DNA of 64,000 nt. Source: Austropuccinia psidii. Taxonomy: Eukaryota > Basidiomycota > Pucciniomycetes > Pucciniales > Sphaerophragmiaceae. The stretch is taken from the NCBI GenBank assembly GCA_023105745.1, contig JALGQZ010000019.1:1736001-1800000 (forward strand), read 5' to 3'. Positions 37,701-48,200 of the stretch are shown in pieces. Numbering within the stretch: position 1 is the first letter of the stretch; each line of letters starts with the position of its first letter. Made by a program: the position numbers and the translations under genes. The notes under the pieces are model-generated. The model saw only the letters and a list, made by a program, of their open reading frames with translations. It was not told where the DNA came from and ran no database searches.

Positions 37701-37942
37701 AGAACCGTTGGAATGGACCTTATAGAGTCATAAATCAAGTTAATAATGGACCTTATGAGCTTGAAGAATTGGATGGCACCAAACTTACAAGAAAATTTGC
37801 AGCAAGTCACATCAAGAGGTTTTATCCAAGAGGAAAGGAAGCTCAATTAAGTTCAGAGTCAGAAAATGAAAGCAGTGAAGAAATTGAAGATGAAGAGTTA
37901 ATATTGGAGGGAGAAGAAATTGAACAAAATGAATATGATTGA
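34757..37942 (+). pseudogene. Pol (RT, RNase H, integrase) of gypsy element 1, one stop codon
   Basis: This is one frame of 1062 codons from an ATG, interrupted once by TAA at 36179-36181 (codon 475) inside the RNase H region; the same frame continues to 37942. The RT palm is seen as YNSPVFCVAKPNGKLRIVHD and YGLGDIMGGYDE, and the active site as FIDDGG near codon 271. The integrase has an HHCC zinc domain (HEELGHRGENET ... CQEC, near codon 680), Asp near 744 (SMDAVH), DGGAEFG near 801 and Glu in GMIERGHK near 835, then a GPY/F-type end (NRWNGPYRVI). An acidic tail follows and no chromodomain is present. Apart from the stop the catalytic residues are in place. Readthrough cannot be excluded but nothing around the TAA suggests it. 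Confidence 0.9.
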
Positions 37943-37986
37943 TAATGGCAAGCTTTTCAACTGGAATGCTGGGGACAGCATTAAAT

Positions 37987-37997
37987 GGAGAGGGGGA
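37987..37997 (+). other. Polypurine tract of gypsy element 1
   Basis: GGAGAGGGGGA directly abuts the TG of the 3' LTR at 37998, the expected place for the plus-strand DNA primer. Confidence 0.85.
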
Positions 37998-40177
37998 TGT
38001 GGTATTCCATACCATTAGTACCAGTTTCAAGCTTACCAATAAAACAAAAGAAAAAAATGATAATAAAACAAACTACGCAAAACATTTTTACACATTACAA
38101 CTACAGATTTCAAACAGAAATATACAATACGCAGCCTCAAGATCTTATTAAAACAGTATAGTATCAAAGGATATATCCACCTTATCGCATCATCAATAAC
38201 AAATTACGTCATTAAAGGTAGTTAATCTAAATAAAGGTATATGAAAATAGACCAAAGCATCAGAAGCTGTATTTTCCCCACCTTGATTCAATTTAAAGAA
38301 GAAATACCTCAAGGCTATGCATAAAATTTCAATATATTTTCCAAGAACAAATGCTTCCTTAGTAATAATAACACACATCAAACTTGATAGAAATGATACA
38401 ATACTAAAATAAAACCACCAGCATAATTCTCTCAGAGCATATGTAAAAAATAGAAACAAAAAGACTTTCTCCGCCTTCAAGAAAACATCACCAGCCAAAT
38501 TATCTCAAAGACATCACATGATTTTGATAAGAAACAGAAACACCAGCATAATTTTCTCATATACATCATATGACTAGAAGACAGTTCAATTGTCAGGAGC
38601 TGTATTTTCTCCACTTTCTTGGCAAAAATAAAATCTCACCAGCCAAATTATCTCAAAGACATCACATGATTTTGATAAGGAAAAGAACCACCAGCATAAT
38701 TCTCTCATAACATACGTAAAAAATAGAAACAAAAATACTTTCCCCACCTTCAACAAAACATCACCAGCCATATTATCTCAATGACCTCACTTTCTTGGCA
38801 AAAAAGAAAATCTTACCAGCAAAATTATCTCAAATACATCACATGATTTTGATAAGAAAAAGAACCACCAGCATAATTCTCTCAGAAAATACGTAACAAA
38901 GTCACCAAAAATGTAAGTGTCACCAGCAAAATTATCTCAAAGACATCACATGATTTTGATAAGAAACAGAAACACCAGCATAATTTTCTCATATATATCA
39001 TATGACTAGAAGACAGTTCAATTGTCAGGAGCTGTATTTTCTCCACTTTCTTGGCAAAAAAGAAAATCTCACCAGCCAAATTATCTCAAATACATCACAT
39101 GATTTTGATAAGAAAAAGCACCACCAGCATAATTCTCTCAGAAAATACGTAACAAAGTCACCAAAAATGAAAGTGTCACCAGCAAAATTATCTCAAATAC
39201 ATCACATGATTTTGATAAGAAAAAGCACCACCAGCATAATTCTCTCAGCAAACACGCTGCTACACCAAAACTACATGTCTCACTAGCTAAAACCTCTCAG
39301 CTATGATTTTTTCTAAGTACCCTATTTTGAGAAGCTCTATGGAGGCCCAAAAGCTATAAATAGAGGTCCTCTCTCCCTCATTTTTCCCATCATCATGGAA
39401 CAAGTTCCCACTATCCAGGATCATAACCATCCCTGAACTAGCAGGATATCTAGAATAGTAGTAGTGTTTTAGTAGTGAAAAGCTCAGTAGCCTTGCTCAG
39501 TAGCTTAGTATTAGTGAAGAATAGTAGTATAACCGTAGTAAAAGCTCAGTAGCCTTGCTCAGTAGCTTAGTATTAGTGAAGACTAGTAGTATTAACGTAG
39601 TAAAAAGCTCAGTAGCCTTGCTCAGTGGCTTAGTATTATTAAAAAAAAAAGTAGTAGTGATATAAAACCCAGTATTAAAAAAAAATCCTAAAAGAATCAA
39701 ATCCAGTAGTCTTATTATTAGTACTCATATCACAAAAAAAAATCATTATAATCAACCTAAAACCAAAAAAAAAATATATATTCTTATCATTCTTATTAAA
39801 AAAAACAAAAAAAAAATATTCTTATTAGTTTCATTAAAATAACAGAAACCCAAAACATATATATATATATATATTATCATCACTTTTATTAAAATAAAGT
39901 AAAAAAATCTAGTGTTTATTTTATCAGAAATTTTAGATCAGAATTTTTACTGTAGTGTTATTGATAGGTCTGATTTAGAGACTGCTGATAAGTCTTCTCT
40001 ATCTGTTAAAGCCACAAATCTTATTTTATTTTGTGATTCTCTGTAGGCTGACTATTCAGTATTATTTAGAGGGGCAGCTAATACACCTTAGCACCCATGG
40101 TTATTGGACAATTCTGAAATTCAAAACAGACTTACCAATAATTTCCCCCTCAAGGTACTGCCTTATTTCATCCCACA
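37998..40177 (+). repeat. 3' LTR of gypsy element 1 (2180 bp)
   Basis: It has the same termini as the 5' LTR and is nearly identical to it, but carries only one copy of the 432-bp block. A few substitutions are visible, such as AGAACATATG versus AGAGCATATG near 38435. Confidence 0.93.
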
Positions 40178-40181
40178 CCAT
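40178..40181 (+). repeat. Target-site duplication of gypsy element 1, right copy
   Basis: CCAT, against CCGT at 24948-24951. Confidence 0.6.
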
Positions 40182-40857
40182 ACATTCCGTCTCGCACTGG
40201 TCAGCACCGAGTATCATCATTACTGTTGGAACAAGGATCATAATAACTATGGGGTCGTGGCGGCTTTAATGGAGCGATATTTCACTTATTTGAAAATAGA
40301 ATGGAAGTCTATTCAAAAGGATGCCGAGTATTTGGTTAAAAAGAAGGAGAATCAAAAGCTCGCGAAGATTCGTCAAAGGGTTAGTTAATGTATCTCTTCT
40401 TCATTGTGAGCAAAGACTGATGATGATCTACTTCATTATGTGCAGACCTGTGAGCGGCGTCGTGAATGGTGTGATACGGCTAAATTTCCCATCCTAGCAT
40501 CACAATTCAATGACCCTTGAGTATGCTCAGATACTGAGGAGGTACTGGAAAATGGCCGTCAAGTTTACCGGAAAGTGGGATTACGCTGGCACTCCCAGTT
40601 ATTTTATGAATTGGTATTAAAAATGGATCGAGACATAGAGTTTTGTAATTGCATTAAAAAAAGGGTAAAAAAACTATTGATAGATTGCCAGAATTACGAT
40701 CGACAGATGATGGTGATATTCCGGAAGTCTTATCATTTCAGGTATTTGATCAAGATTGGCTCAAAGGCTGTAGTAAGATGCAGACTAGCGCCCTCAAGAT
40801 ACTTGACATGCCAGTTATTAGGCCGAATGGTGATTCTCTGCAATAACTTAGTAATAT
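40182..40857 (+). pseudogene. Accessory gene of unknown function, 3' part
   Basis: The interrupted exon continues in frame to 40379 (TFRLALVSTEYHHYCWNKDH, then ALMERYFTYLKIEWKSI). An intron of about 66 bp follows (GTTAGT donor, GTGCAG acceptor), then an exon from 40446 (TCERRREWCDTAKFP) with an in-frame TGA at 40518-40520. The frame then reads on (SDTEEVLENGRQVYRKVGLRW) and degenerates after about 40650, where a second frame (RSTDDGDIPEV) looks better, implying a frameshift. The highly basic, tryptophan- and arginine-rich C-terminus would suit nucleic-acid contact, but I recognise no family. Confidence 0.6.
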
Positions 40858-41189
40858 AAATGTATAGCACCGTTACAAATTAACATTTTGTGAATTATTT
40901 GTGCAGGTGTAATACAATCTGAGTATGATTTCTTAAAGATGCAACAACTTGCTAAATATGTCAGAATATAGACAATATGAATTGGAATGTATCACTGTCT
41001 CCCTTAGAAATAAGACTCTATTGCTCATTTTCATTGAGGAAATATTGAAGGAGTTCAATCCAACTCATGGTGTTCATAATTGTGGACCTATGCCAGGGTG
41101 AACAAGAGTTATCAACTTGGTCAAACACAAATTATATAATATCAGTAAGGCTCACGCAGTTAATGATTTTTTCTTTTCTTGGACCTATT

Positions 41190-41691
41190 GGTGTTTGGAA
41201 AATGGCATTTCCATAAAGCAGGATTTTAGAATAGCAATACAATTAGGGTCAAAGATGATCTTGAAAGGTACCTTCTGCATGTTGACCTCAACTGAATGAG
41301 GAGTGATATAGTGGATGACCTTTACAGGTTGTTGTTGGCCAATACGATGGAGTCGATCAACAGCCTGAGCCTCAATGGCTGGGTTCCAATTGGGCTCCTG
41401 GAAATGTGGATGTCAGGGGCCACAAATAAGGGCAGAATTTTGGGGCTCCCCTCAACATTAAATAGACCTTATTAGCACAAGTTATATTGAGGCCAGTTCC
41501 AGCTGCGGCAATGGATGCAATCAGGACTTCACATTCAGGATTATTGAAGAAATCCTCCAGTGCCTTCTCCTGTGCTCGTGCTGTAATTGTTCCATCAATT
41601 CGTGCTGAAAGGATAGAGTGATGGGCAAGTGCAATACCAATTCTACAATATGAAAAACTCAGATGGATTCAATTGGTAATAGATGCATATT
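41190..41691 (-). pseudogene. Rad5-like SNF2 ATPase, C-terminal part
   Basis: On the minus strand, after a probable intron, come HHSILSARIDGTITARAQ and motif V (IAAAGTGLNIT). After a second intron whose donor appears mutated to TT, EAQAVDRLHRIGQQQPV (motif VI) follows, then a short tail. These are the C-terminal helicase lobe motifs that are missing from the fragment at 51225-53109. The two fragments are separated by gypsy element 2, and the 5-bp duplication ATATT marks the junction. Confidence 0.8.
41687..41691 (+). repeat. Target-site duplication of gypsy element 2, left copy
   Basis: ATATT immediately before the 5' LTR, identical to 51225-51229 after the 3' LTR. Confidence 0.95.
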
Positions 41692-43166
41692 TGTCACAAC
41701 CATGGCAATTCACTTCCTTGGATCCCCATATGGCATATCAAGCCACAGTCCTTTTATGGCCAATTGGCCATATCCATCACCAGTGGCCAATATGGCCACG
41801 TCATCATCTTATGGACCATTTATGGCCATTTGTGTTTTGGGGCCTTTATGGCCCTTCACCTCAATCCAGCACCCATAGTGGCAATTTATGCCCAAATGGG
41901 TATTTCTGGTCATTTCCCTCAAAACCAGGGGAAATGGCCCAAATGGCTGTTTTTGGCCATTTGGGCTCATAATGCGCATTTGCGCATTTTTGCGCATTTG
42001 CGCACTTTTTGCGCACTTTTGCGCATTTTGCGCATTTTTGCGCACTTTGACGCAAAGTGTCCAAAAGACACTTTCCCGCCTTTTGGGCCAGTTTTTGGCT
42101 CAGAACCCAAAAATGGCCAAAAACCCCAAAAGGCTCAGAAACACCATTCCAAGCTCTGAAGCCATTACATCCATCCTTTTCCCTCTGCCTTTCCACCTCA
42201 AGACCTTTGGACGTAATCTTCTTGCCAATCAACCAATATGCCATAAATGATGTTATATATCATTGTGCATCATTTTTCAACAGCAATTCAATGGTGGCAA
42301 TATCAAATGTTCATTTCAACATTCCAACATCTCATCACGTCATCAAGGCACCCAATCATTCAGAGGAATCATCAAGGCTCAAGAGCAAGTGTTTCAGCGT
42401 CAAAGACCAATGATGCCATAAAGCAGTCATTGGTTATTCTCATTCCAAGTATTCCTTCCAAGGGAATACTTTCAATTCATTCTCAAGTGTATTCAAGAGG
42501 CAGTGCCAAAAAGAAGTTGTCAAGTGTCAAAGCTCCACTCAATCCATCTTGGCAACCATATTCATTTCAATACAGTCTGGATCCATCAAGACCTGTATTT
42601 CATTTTCAATCATGGGAAAATCATTCAACCCAATTCAATTTCAATATTAGCCAGCTGTATCAATTCCCAAAACAATCAATACAGCCTCAAGGATCAATAC
42701 AGATCAGTTTTCAGCCTGAAGAACTCAAGCTCCCAACTTTTCACATATACCGGCTACCCTTTCCACCCTGGGGGGTTTTTCCCCAGTTAATTAATATATT
42801 TTGATTTTATTTTATCTCTATTTTCTTTTCACTTTAGTTAAGCAAATACTGATATTATTAAGTCAGTCATTTAGCACCTTTCTCTTTCTCTTTCTTCGCC
42901 TGTCAATGGATATTTGGTGGTCATATCCTTACTAATTCCATTATTCATTTTTGGCAGGTTGAAACAGTGATTAAGGACTTACTTGGTTGGCTCTTTGGCC
43001 ATTTGGCTTCCCTTTCCTCTTTTGCATCTCATCTTGTACCTGCATATCTTTTAGAGGAATTTATTCTTTATTTTTATTTCTTTATTCTTTGGAGTCTTCC
43101 AAGTGAGTTCCCTGATTGCTGAGTGCCAGGCCACTCTTGTATTTCTGTCCAAGAGCCCCTGTGACA
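41692..43166 (+). repeat. 5' LTR of gypsy element 2 (1475 bp)
   Basis: It is bounded by TGTCAC and GTGACA. It contains many TGGCCA/GGCCAAT words (41740-41830), a TGCGCA-type array (about 41971-42056), and AGTTAATTAATATA at 42785-42798. That segment is complementary to the primer site just outside the LTR and would be the predicted 5' end of the transcript. Confidence 0.96.
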
Positions 43167-43167
43167 T

Positions 43168-43181
43168 TATATTAATTAACT
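43168..43181 (+). other. Primer binding site of self-priming type
   Basis: TATATTAATTAACT starts one base after the LTR and is the exact reverse complement of 14 nt inside the LTR (42785-42798). No TGG-type tRNA site is seen here. In Tf1-like elements the first nucleotides of the RNA fold back on such a site to prime minus-strand synthesis. Confidence 0.7.
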
Positions 43182-43877
43182 CATAATTTCTTTTTCATTC
43201 TGTTCATTCTTTCTTTATAATTTCATTCACTCATTTCATCGAAATTATGATTCTTTTACGCTTATGAACTTAATGATTCATCGTCACCTCTCAATTTTCT
43301 TTCATTCATTCTTCATTTTGAAAATTGAAAGCTGACCCATTTTTTATTTTTGTTATTCTTTTTTAAATCTTTTCAAATCATCAAATTTTCATTCTCATTC
43401 ATAATTCAGGCGTCATCTTGATTTTCTTTGATTTCAAATTTTTCATCAAGATATTCAGACACGTTATTCACATCAAGATTCATAATTAATTTTTTCTTCA
43501 AGAATTTTGATTTTAAAAGAATAATTCACTTGATTTTGATTGATTGATTGATTTGACATATTTGATATTGACCTCAAGAAAATTGATTGACCTGAAGATT
43601 TCATTGATTTTGCTGATTTTTCACATCAAGAATTTTGACATAAATTGATTTTCTTCAAGATTTCATTTGATTGATTGATTTTCTGCAAGATTTTGATTTT
43701 GATTGATTTGATTCATTGATTTTTTGACTTCAAGACTTCATTTGATTTTGATTTATTGACGTACTTGAAGATTTTCATTTTGATTCATTCATTTTCCTCA
43801 AGATTTGATTGTTGACTCTTTTCACTTTAAGCAAATTTTGATTCTTATTCATTTAATTCAATTTTATTCCTGTTATC
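43182..43877 (+). other. Long A/T-rich 5' leader of gypsy element 2
   Basis: About 700 bp without a credible frame, made of TTGATT/TTTTGA/TCAAGA-type words. It lies between the primer site and the gag ATG. Confidence 0.7.
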
Positions 43878-45215
43878 ATGCCTGTTCAACACTCACCTCC
43901 AGCAAGACAGACAAGATCTCAGGCCAGAGCTCAAGCTGTTCTCACTCCAACTCCAAGAGCTCCTCTAGATGGCACCCCAGCAGTTCCTCAACTGAGGGCC
44001 CAATTAGATAGAGGACCCCGCATGGAGGGAGCAGCACCATCCAGGAAGGAAGGAAGAGGGCCAAGAAGATCATGTTCATTTTCAGGAGTAGTTGGCGGAT
44101 TTCCAGGAACTTCAAGGACTATTTTCAAAGGTCCAGGTGAAGATGGTGAAGAGGAGGAGGAGAATTCTGTGGAAGAGGAAGAGTCTGATGGTACTGAAGG
44201 TGTCCCTGCTCCGGTGGAGGCATCCCAAGGTACTGGAGGGCCAACTCTAGCCCAGTCTAATCAGCCTGTCTCTCATCAGTCTGAACAATCTTTATTGGCC
44301 ATCATGCAGCAAATGACTCAGATTATGGCCAATCTTCAAGTAGCTTCATCTTCTGAAGCATCAAGACCACCAGCCTTCAAGACTCCATCTATGAAGGCAC
44401 CGGAATGCTTTGATGGGACTCAGCCCTTCAAAGTTAGAAGCTTTATTCAGTCTTGTCAATTGATTTTCCATAATGATCCGGCAAACTTCGCTCAAGACAG
44501 AAAGAAGGTCCTTTATGCCACTTCATTTCTCATTGGCAGGGCTGAAAAATGGATTGAGCCTTATCTTTCCACTCTCACCAATCAAGATTCAAATTACCTT
44601 CTCAATTCTTGGCTTTTATTTGAATCTCAACTCTTCACTTTATTTGGTGACCCGAATGAAGTCAGAAAAGCAGAAGCTGAGTTGGATTCTTTAAGAATGA
44701 AAGAAGGTGGGCATGTATCTTTATACATTGCTGATTTCAGAAGCTTAGTATCAAGAATCGGGGATTGGGGTGAAAGAGCTCTCATCCATCATTTCAGGAA
44801 GGGATTGCCATCCAGAATTTTGGATCAATTGGCCTCCCATCCTTCAAGAATTGACTCTCTTCAAGACTTAATGGACGTTACCCTGGAACTTGATACCAGG
44901 TACCATGAGAGGCAAAATGAAAAGAGTCATCATCAAGAGAAGAAGCCAGAAGCCTCAAAGTCAAGTTCTTCTCATCCTCAAAATTCTTCAAGTTCAAGTC
45001 ATAAGAAGAAGAAGAATTTTCAGAAGAGGGACAAGCCCCATTCTTCTTTGTTGAATAAAGATTTCAAGCTCATGAACTCTGAAAAAGAAAGAAGAATCGA
45101 GGAGGGTCTTTGTACCTATTGTGGTGGGAAGCATAGTCTTGAGTCCTGTTTCAAAAGGCCTCAAAACAAGCTTACCCAACCGTCAGGCAAATTTCCCAGC
45201 CAGGGAAAAGCCTGA
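43878..45215 (+). CDS. Gag of gypsy element 2
   Basis: 445 codons from ATG, intact. The N-terminal third is basic then acidic and low-complexity. The central part (residues about 165-345) is a Ty3-type capsid (retrotrans_gag) with APECFDGTQPFKVRSFIQSC, VLYATSFLIGRAEKWIEPYL and LYIADFRSLVSRIGDW. The C-terminal part is Ser/Lys-rich with a zinc-knuckle variant CTYCGGKHSLESC (CX2CX3HX4C). The stop TGA (45213-45215) lies three codons after GGGAAAA, the predicted -1 slip site into pol. Confidence 0.93.
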   Translation: MPVQHSPPARQTRSQARAQAVLTPTPRAPLDGTPAVPQLRAQLDRGPRMEGAAPSRKEGRGPRRSCSFSGVVGGFPGTSRTIFKGPGEDGEEEEENSVEEEESDGTEGVPAPVEASQGTGGPTLAQSNQPVSHQSEQSLLAIMQQMTQIMANLQVASSSEASRPPAFKTPSMKAPECFDGTQPFKVRSFIQSCQLIFHNDPANFAQDRKKVLYATSFLIGRAEKWIEPYLSTLTNQDSNYLLNSWLLFESQLFTLFGDPNEVRKAEAELDSLRMKEGGHVSLYIADFRSLVSRIGDWGERALIHHFRKGLPSRILDQLASHPSRIDSLQDLMDVTLELDTRYHERQNEKSHHQEKKPEASKSSSSHPQNSSSSSHKKKKNFQKRDKPHSSLLNKDFKLMNSEKERRIEEGLCTYCGGKHSLESCFKRPQNKLTQPSGKFPSQGKA

Positions 45216-45247
45216 GTGAAGATCATGCTGTGTTCAATGGTCTTCAC
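45203..45247 (+). promoter_or_regulatory. Predicted -1 programmed ribosomal frameshift signal (gag to pol)
   Basis: The heptamer GGGAAAA (45203-45209) is read G-GGA-AAA in the gag frame, the canonical X-XXY-YYZ form. After a 6-nt spacer (GCCTGA, containing the gag stop), GTGAAGATCAT (45216-45226) pairs with ATGGTCTTCAC (45237-45247): 11 bp with one G-U, loop of 10 nt. Slipping back one base puts the ribosome exactly in the pol frame, which is open across the site. Confidence 0.8.
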
Positions 45248-48200
45248 AGTTTTCCATCCAGAGCACAATTGTGCATTCTGAATACTGGTGTCAAAAATTC
45301 TCTTAAATTTTTTGTTTTTTCTTCTCTCTCTGATATGTTTTACAGTATTCTCATTGATTCTGGTGCTACCAACTCATTTATTGCAAAGCAGTTTGTTCAC
45401 AAGTATTCTTTGACCATGTCAGAACTCCCGGAGAAGATTCCCCTTATTATTCTTGACTCCTCTGAGTCTCCTTCTTTATTTGTGACTCACCATACTAAAT
45501 ATATGGTTGAGCTCCCTTCCTTCCCAAGCTTTGAATGGGACTTTTTAGTCATTGATACTCCCAAGGGAGAAGACCTCATATTGGGCTTTGACTTTCTTAA
45601 TCATTTTAATCCATTTATTGATTGGAGGCAAGGATTGATCACCTTCAATTCTGATCATAAGGACTATAATGATCCTTCAATTTCTTTCAGTAATGACTTT
45701 TCTTCTGCCAAATCATGTGCAGCTCTGGTTGGTGATTCTAGAACACCATCTTTTCCGTCTTCTGTCCATATTCCTTCCCTTAATTCCCATCAGTCATTAC
45801 TATCATCTAGAGATGAAGTCTTCAAAGAGATTCAAGATGTTGGAGAAGATAATTCTGTATCTTCACTTCATCTCTTCTTTGGGAATATGGACCTTCCTCC
45901 TTCATCTTATCATGACTCCCTGGAGGAGTTGTGGGATGAAGAGGAAGAGCCAGAAGAAATAGAAACCGTGATGAAGGTTGTTCCTTCTGTTTATCACCAA
46001 TATTTGGATGTATTTTCCAAGGTGAAAGCAGAGAAACTTCCTCCTCACCGCGCCTGTGATCATCATATCGAGCTGGAGGGGTCTCTACCTCCAGTTGGGG
46101 TGATCTACTCTTTATCAAACCAAGAGTCAGATACACTCAGGGCCTACATTTCAGAGAATGTAGAGAAAGGTTTCATCCGGCCAAGCTCCTCTTCTACAGG
46201 AGCACCTGTTCTTTTTGTCAAAAAGAAAGATGGTGGCCTCCGTTTGTGTGTTGATTACCACAAGCTCAATGCTGTTACTAGGAAGAACAAGTATCCTGTT
46301 CCTCCTATGAATCAGCTTCTCACTGTTTTCAATGGTTCTTCTATCTTCTCCAAGATTGATTTGCGTGGTGCATATAACCTGCTCAGAATCAAGGAAGGTG
46401 ATGAACATTTGACTTGTTTTAGAACCAAATATGGTAGTTATGAGTACTTGGTTATGCCATTTGGGCTTACCAATGCTCCTGCTTCTTTTCAAAATCTCGT
46501 CAATGATATTTTTTATGATCTTCTTGATGTTTATGTTGTGGTTTATTTGGATGACATTATGGTCTTTTCCAAATCTGAGGAAGAACATGTCACTCATGTG
46601 TCCACTGTTCTTTCCAGACTCAGAGCCAATAACCTCTTTGCTAAGGCGTCCAAATGCCTATTTCATGTTTCAAGTGTGGAATATCTTGGTTATGTAGTTT
46701 CTTCTGAAGGCCTCAAGATGGACCAAGCAAAAGTCCAGCAAATTCTCAATTGGCCACCTCCAAGAAACCTCAAGGCTCTTCAATCATTCCTTGGCTTTGC
46801 CAATTTTTACCGCCGTTTCATCAAGAATTATTCAAAGGAAATTAGTTCACTCACAAGTTTCCTCAAAAAAGATTCCCGTTTTCCCCTCAATGAGGAAGCT
46901 CTTAGACAGTTTCATCAACTCAAAGAGGCATTCACCACTGCTCCAATCCTTTCTCATTTCAATCCTTCTCTACCCACCATTGTAGAGACCGATGCATCAG
47001 ATTATGCCTTGGGTGCTGTACTGAGTCAGGTCTCTGACTCAGGAAAACATCCCATTGCATTTGATAGCCGCAAGCTTCTCCCAGCTGAGCTCAATTATGA
47101 GATTCATGACAAGGAACTCCTTGGCATAGTCTGGGCTCTCAAGCGCTGGAGAGCTTTCCTTCTTTCTATTTCTTCCCCTTTTGAAGTTCTCACCGATCAT
47201 TCATCTCTTCAATATTTCATGTCTTCCAAGATTCTCACTCGCCGTCAAGCCCGCTGGGCTGAATTTTTATCTGAATTTCATTTCTCAATCACTTACCGCC
47301 CTGGCCGCTTGGCCACCCTTCCAGATGCCTTGTCACGTCGGGACGACGTTTACCCGGAGAGGGGGGAGGATTTCATCAGCAAGAATCCAATGAACTATCA
47401 GAAGATAATCAAGCAAGATGAAATTCAAGCTTCAAAGTTTTTTGCAGTCAAGGTGGACTCATTTTCAAATTTGATTGATTCAATTCAGAAGGCAGTGTGG
47501 CAAGATTCTCAATATAGAAGTGTCCTTGAAGATTTGGGTAAAGGTAAATCTGTCCAAGATTATTCTCTTGATTCCTCTTCCAAACTTCTCCTTTTCAAAG
47601 ATTGGGTGGTGGTCCCAAATGACCCCACAATTCAACTCAATGTACTTCAAAATCGGCATGACTCTCCTCTAGCTGGACACCCTGGCCAAGAGAAGACTCT
47701 CAAGCTTGTCAAGCGGGATTTCCACTGGTCCGGCATGACTCAATTTATTAAGGATTATGTCTCATCCTGTCAACAGTGTTCAAGAAACAAAAATATTCTT
47801 CACAAGAAGTTTGGACTCCTCAAGCCTCTTCCAATTCCAAGTGGTCCTTGGATTTGTCTTTCAATGGATTTCATCACTCAATTGCCACTGTCCAATTCCT
47901 TTGACTCAATTTTAGTCATAGTGGACAGATTCTCAAAAATGGCGGTTTTTATTCCAACAATAGCTTCAATCACTTCATTAGATTTGGCCCATTTATTCAT
48001 CAAGAATATTTTCTCAAAGCATGGCCTTCCTTCAAGCATTGTTAGTGATCGAGGTTCTCTTTTTGTTTCTTCTTTTTGGACCAACCTTTGTCAGCAGCTC
48101 AAGATTTCAAGAGACTTGTCAACTGCTTACCATCCAGAAACTGATGGACAGACAGAGAGGGTAAATCAGATACTAGAACAGTACCTTCGGATGTATGTCA

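Larger units (their letters stand above)
24952..40177 (+). mobile_element. Ty3/gypsy LTR retrotransposon 1, 15.2 kb
   Basis: A complete element with two LTRs, a Gag-protease region (27773-32246), an unusual non-coding spacer (32247-34756), a pol frame (34757-37942), a polypurine tract and a 4-bp target duplication. Domain order in pol (RT, RNase H, integrase) is that of Ty3/gypsy. There is no chromodomain; the integrase ends in a GPY/F-like module. It is nested in the accessory gene. The LTRs look nearly identical apart from a 432-bp duplication and homopolymer lengths, so insertion is recent, but pol has one in-frame stop and gag-pro one homopolymer frameshift. Confidence 0.93.

Noticed and set aside
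41809..42244. Overlapping frames rich in KCAKMRKNAQ or HFCAFLRI repeats in both LTRs of gypsy element 2
   Set aside because: They are translations of the TGCGCA array on both strands, present identically in both LTRs.
46151..46597. 148-codon minus-strand frame inside the reverse transcriptase of element 2
   Set aside because: Antisense shadow of a strongly supported pol frame.
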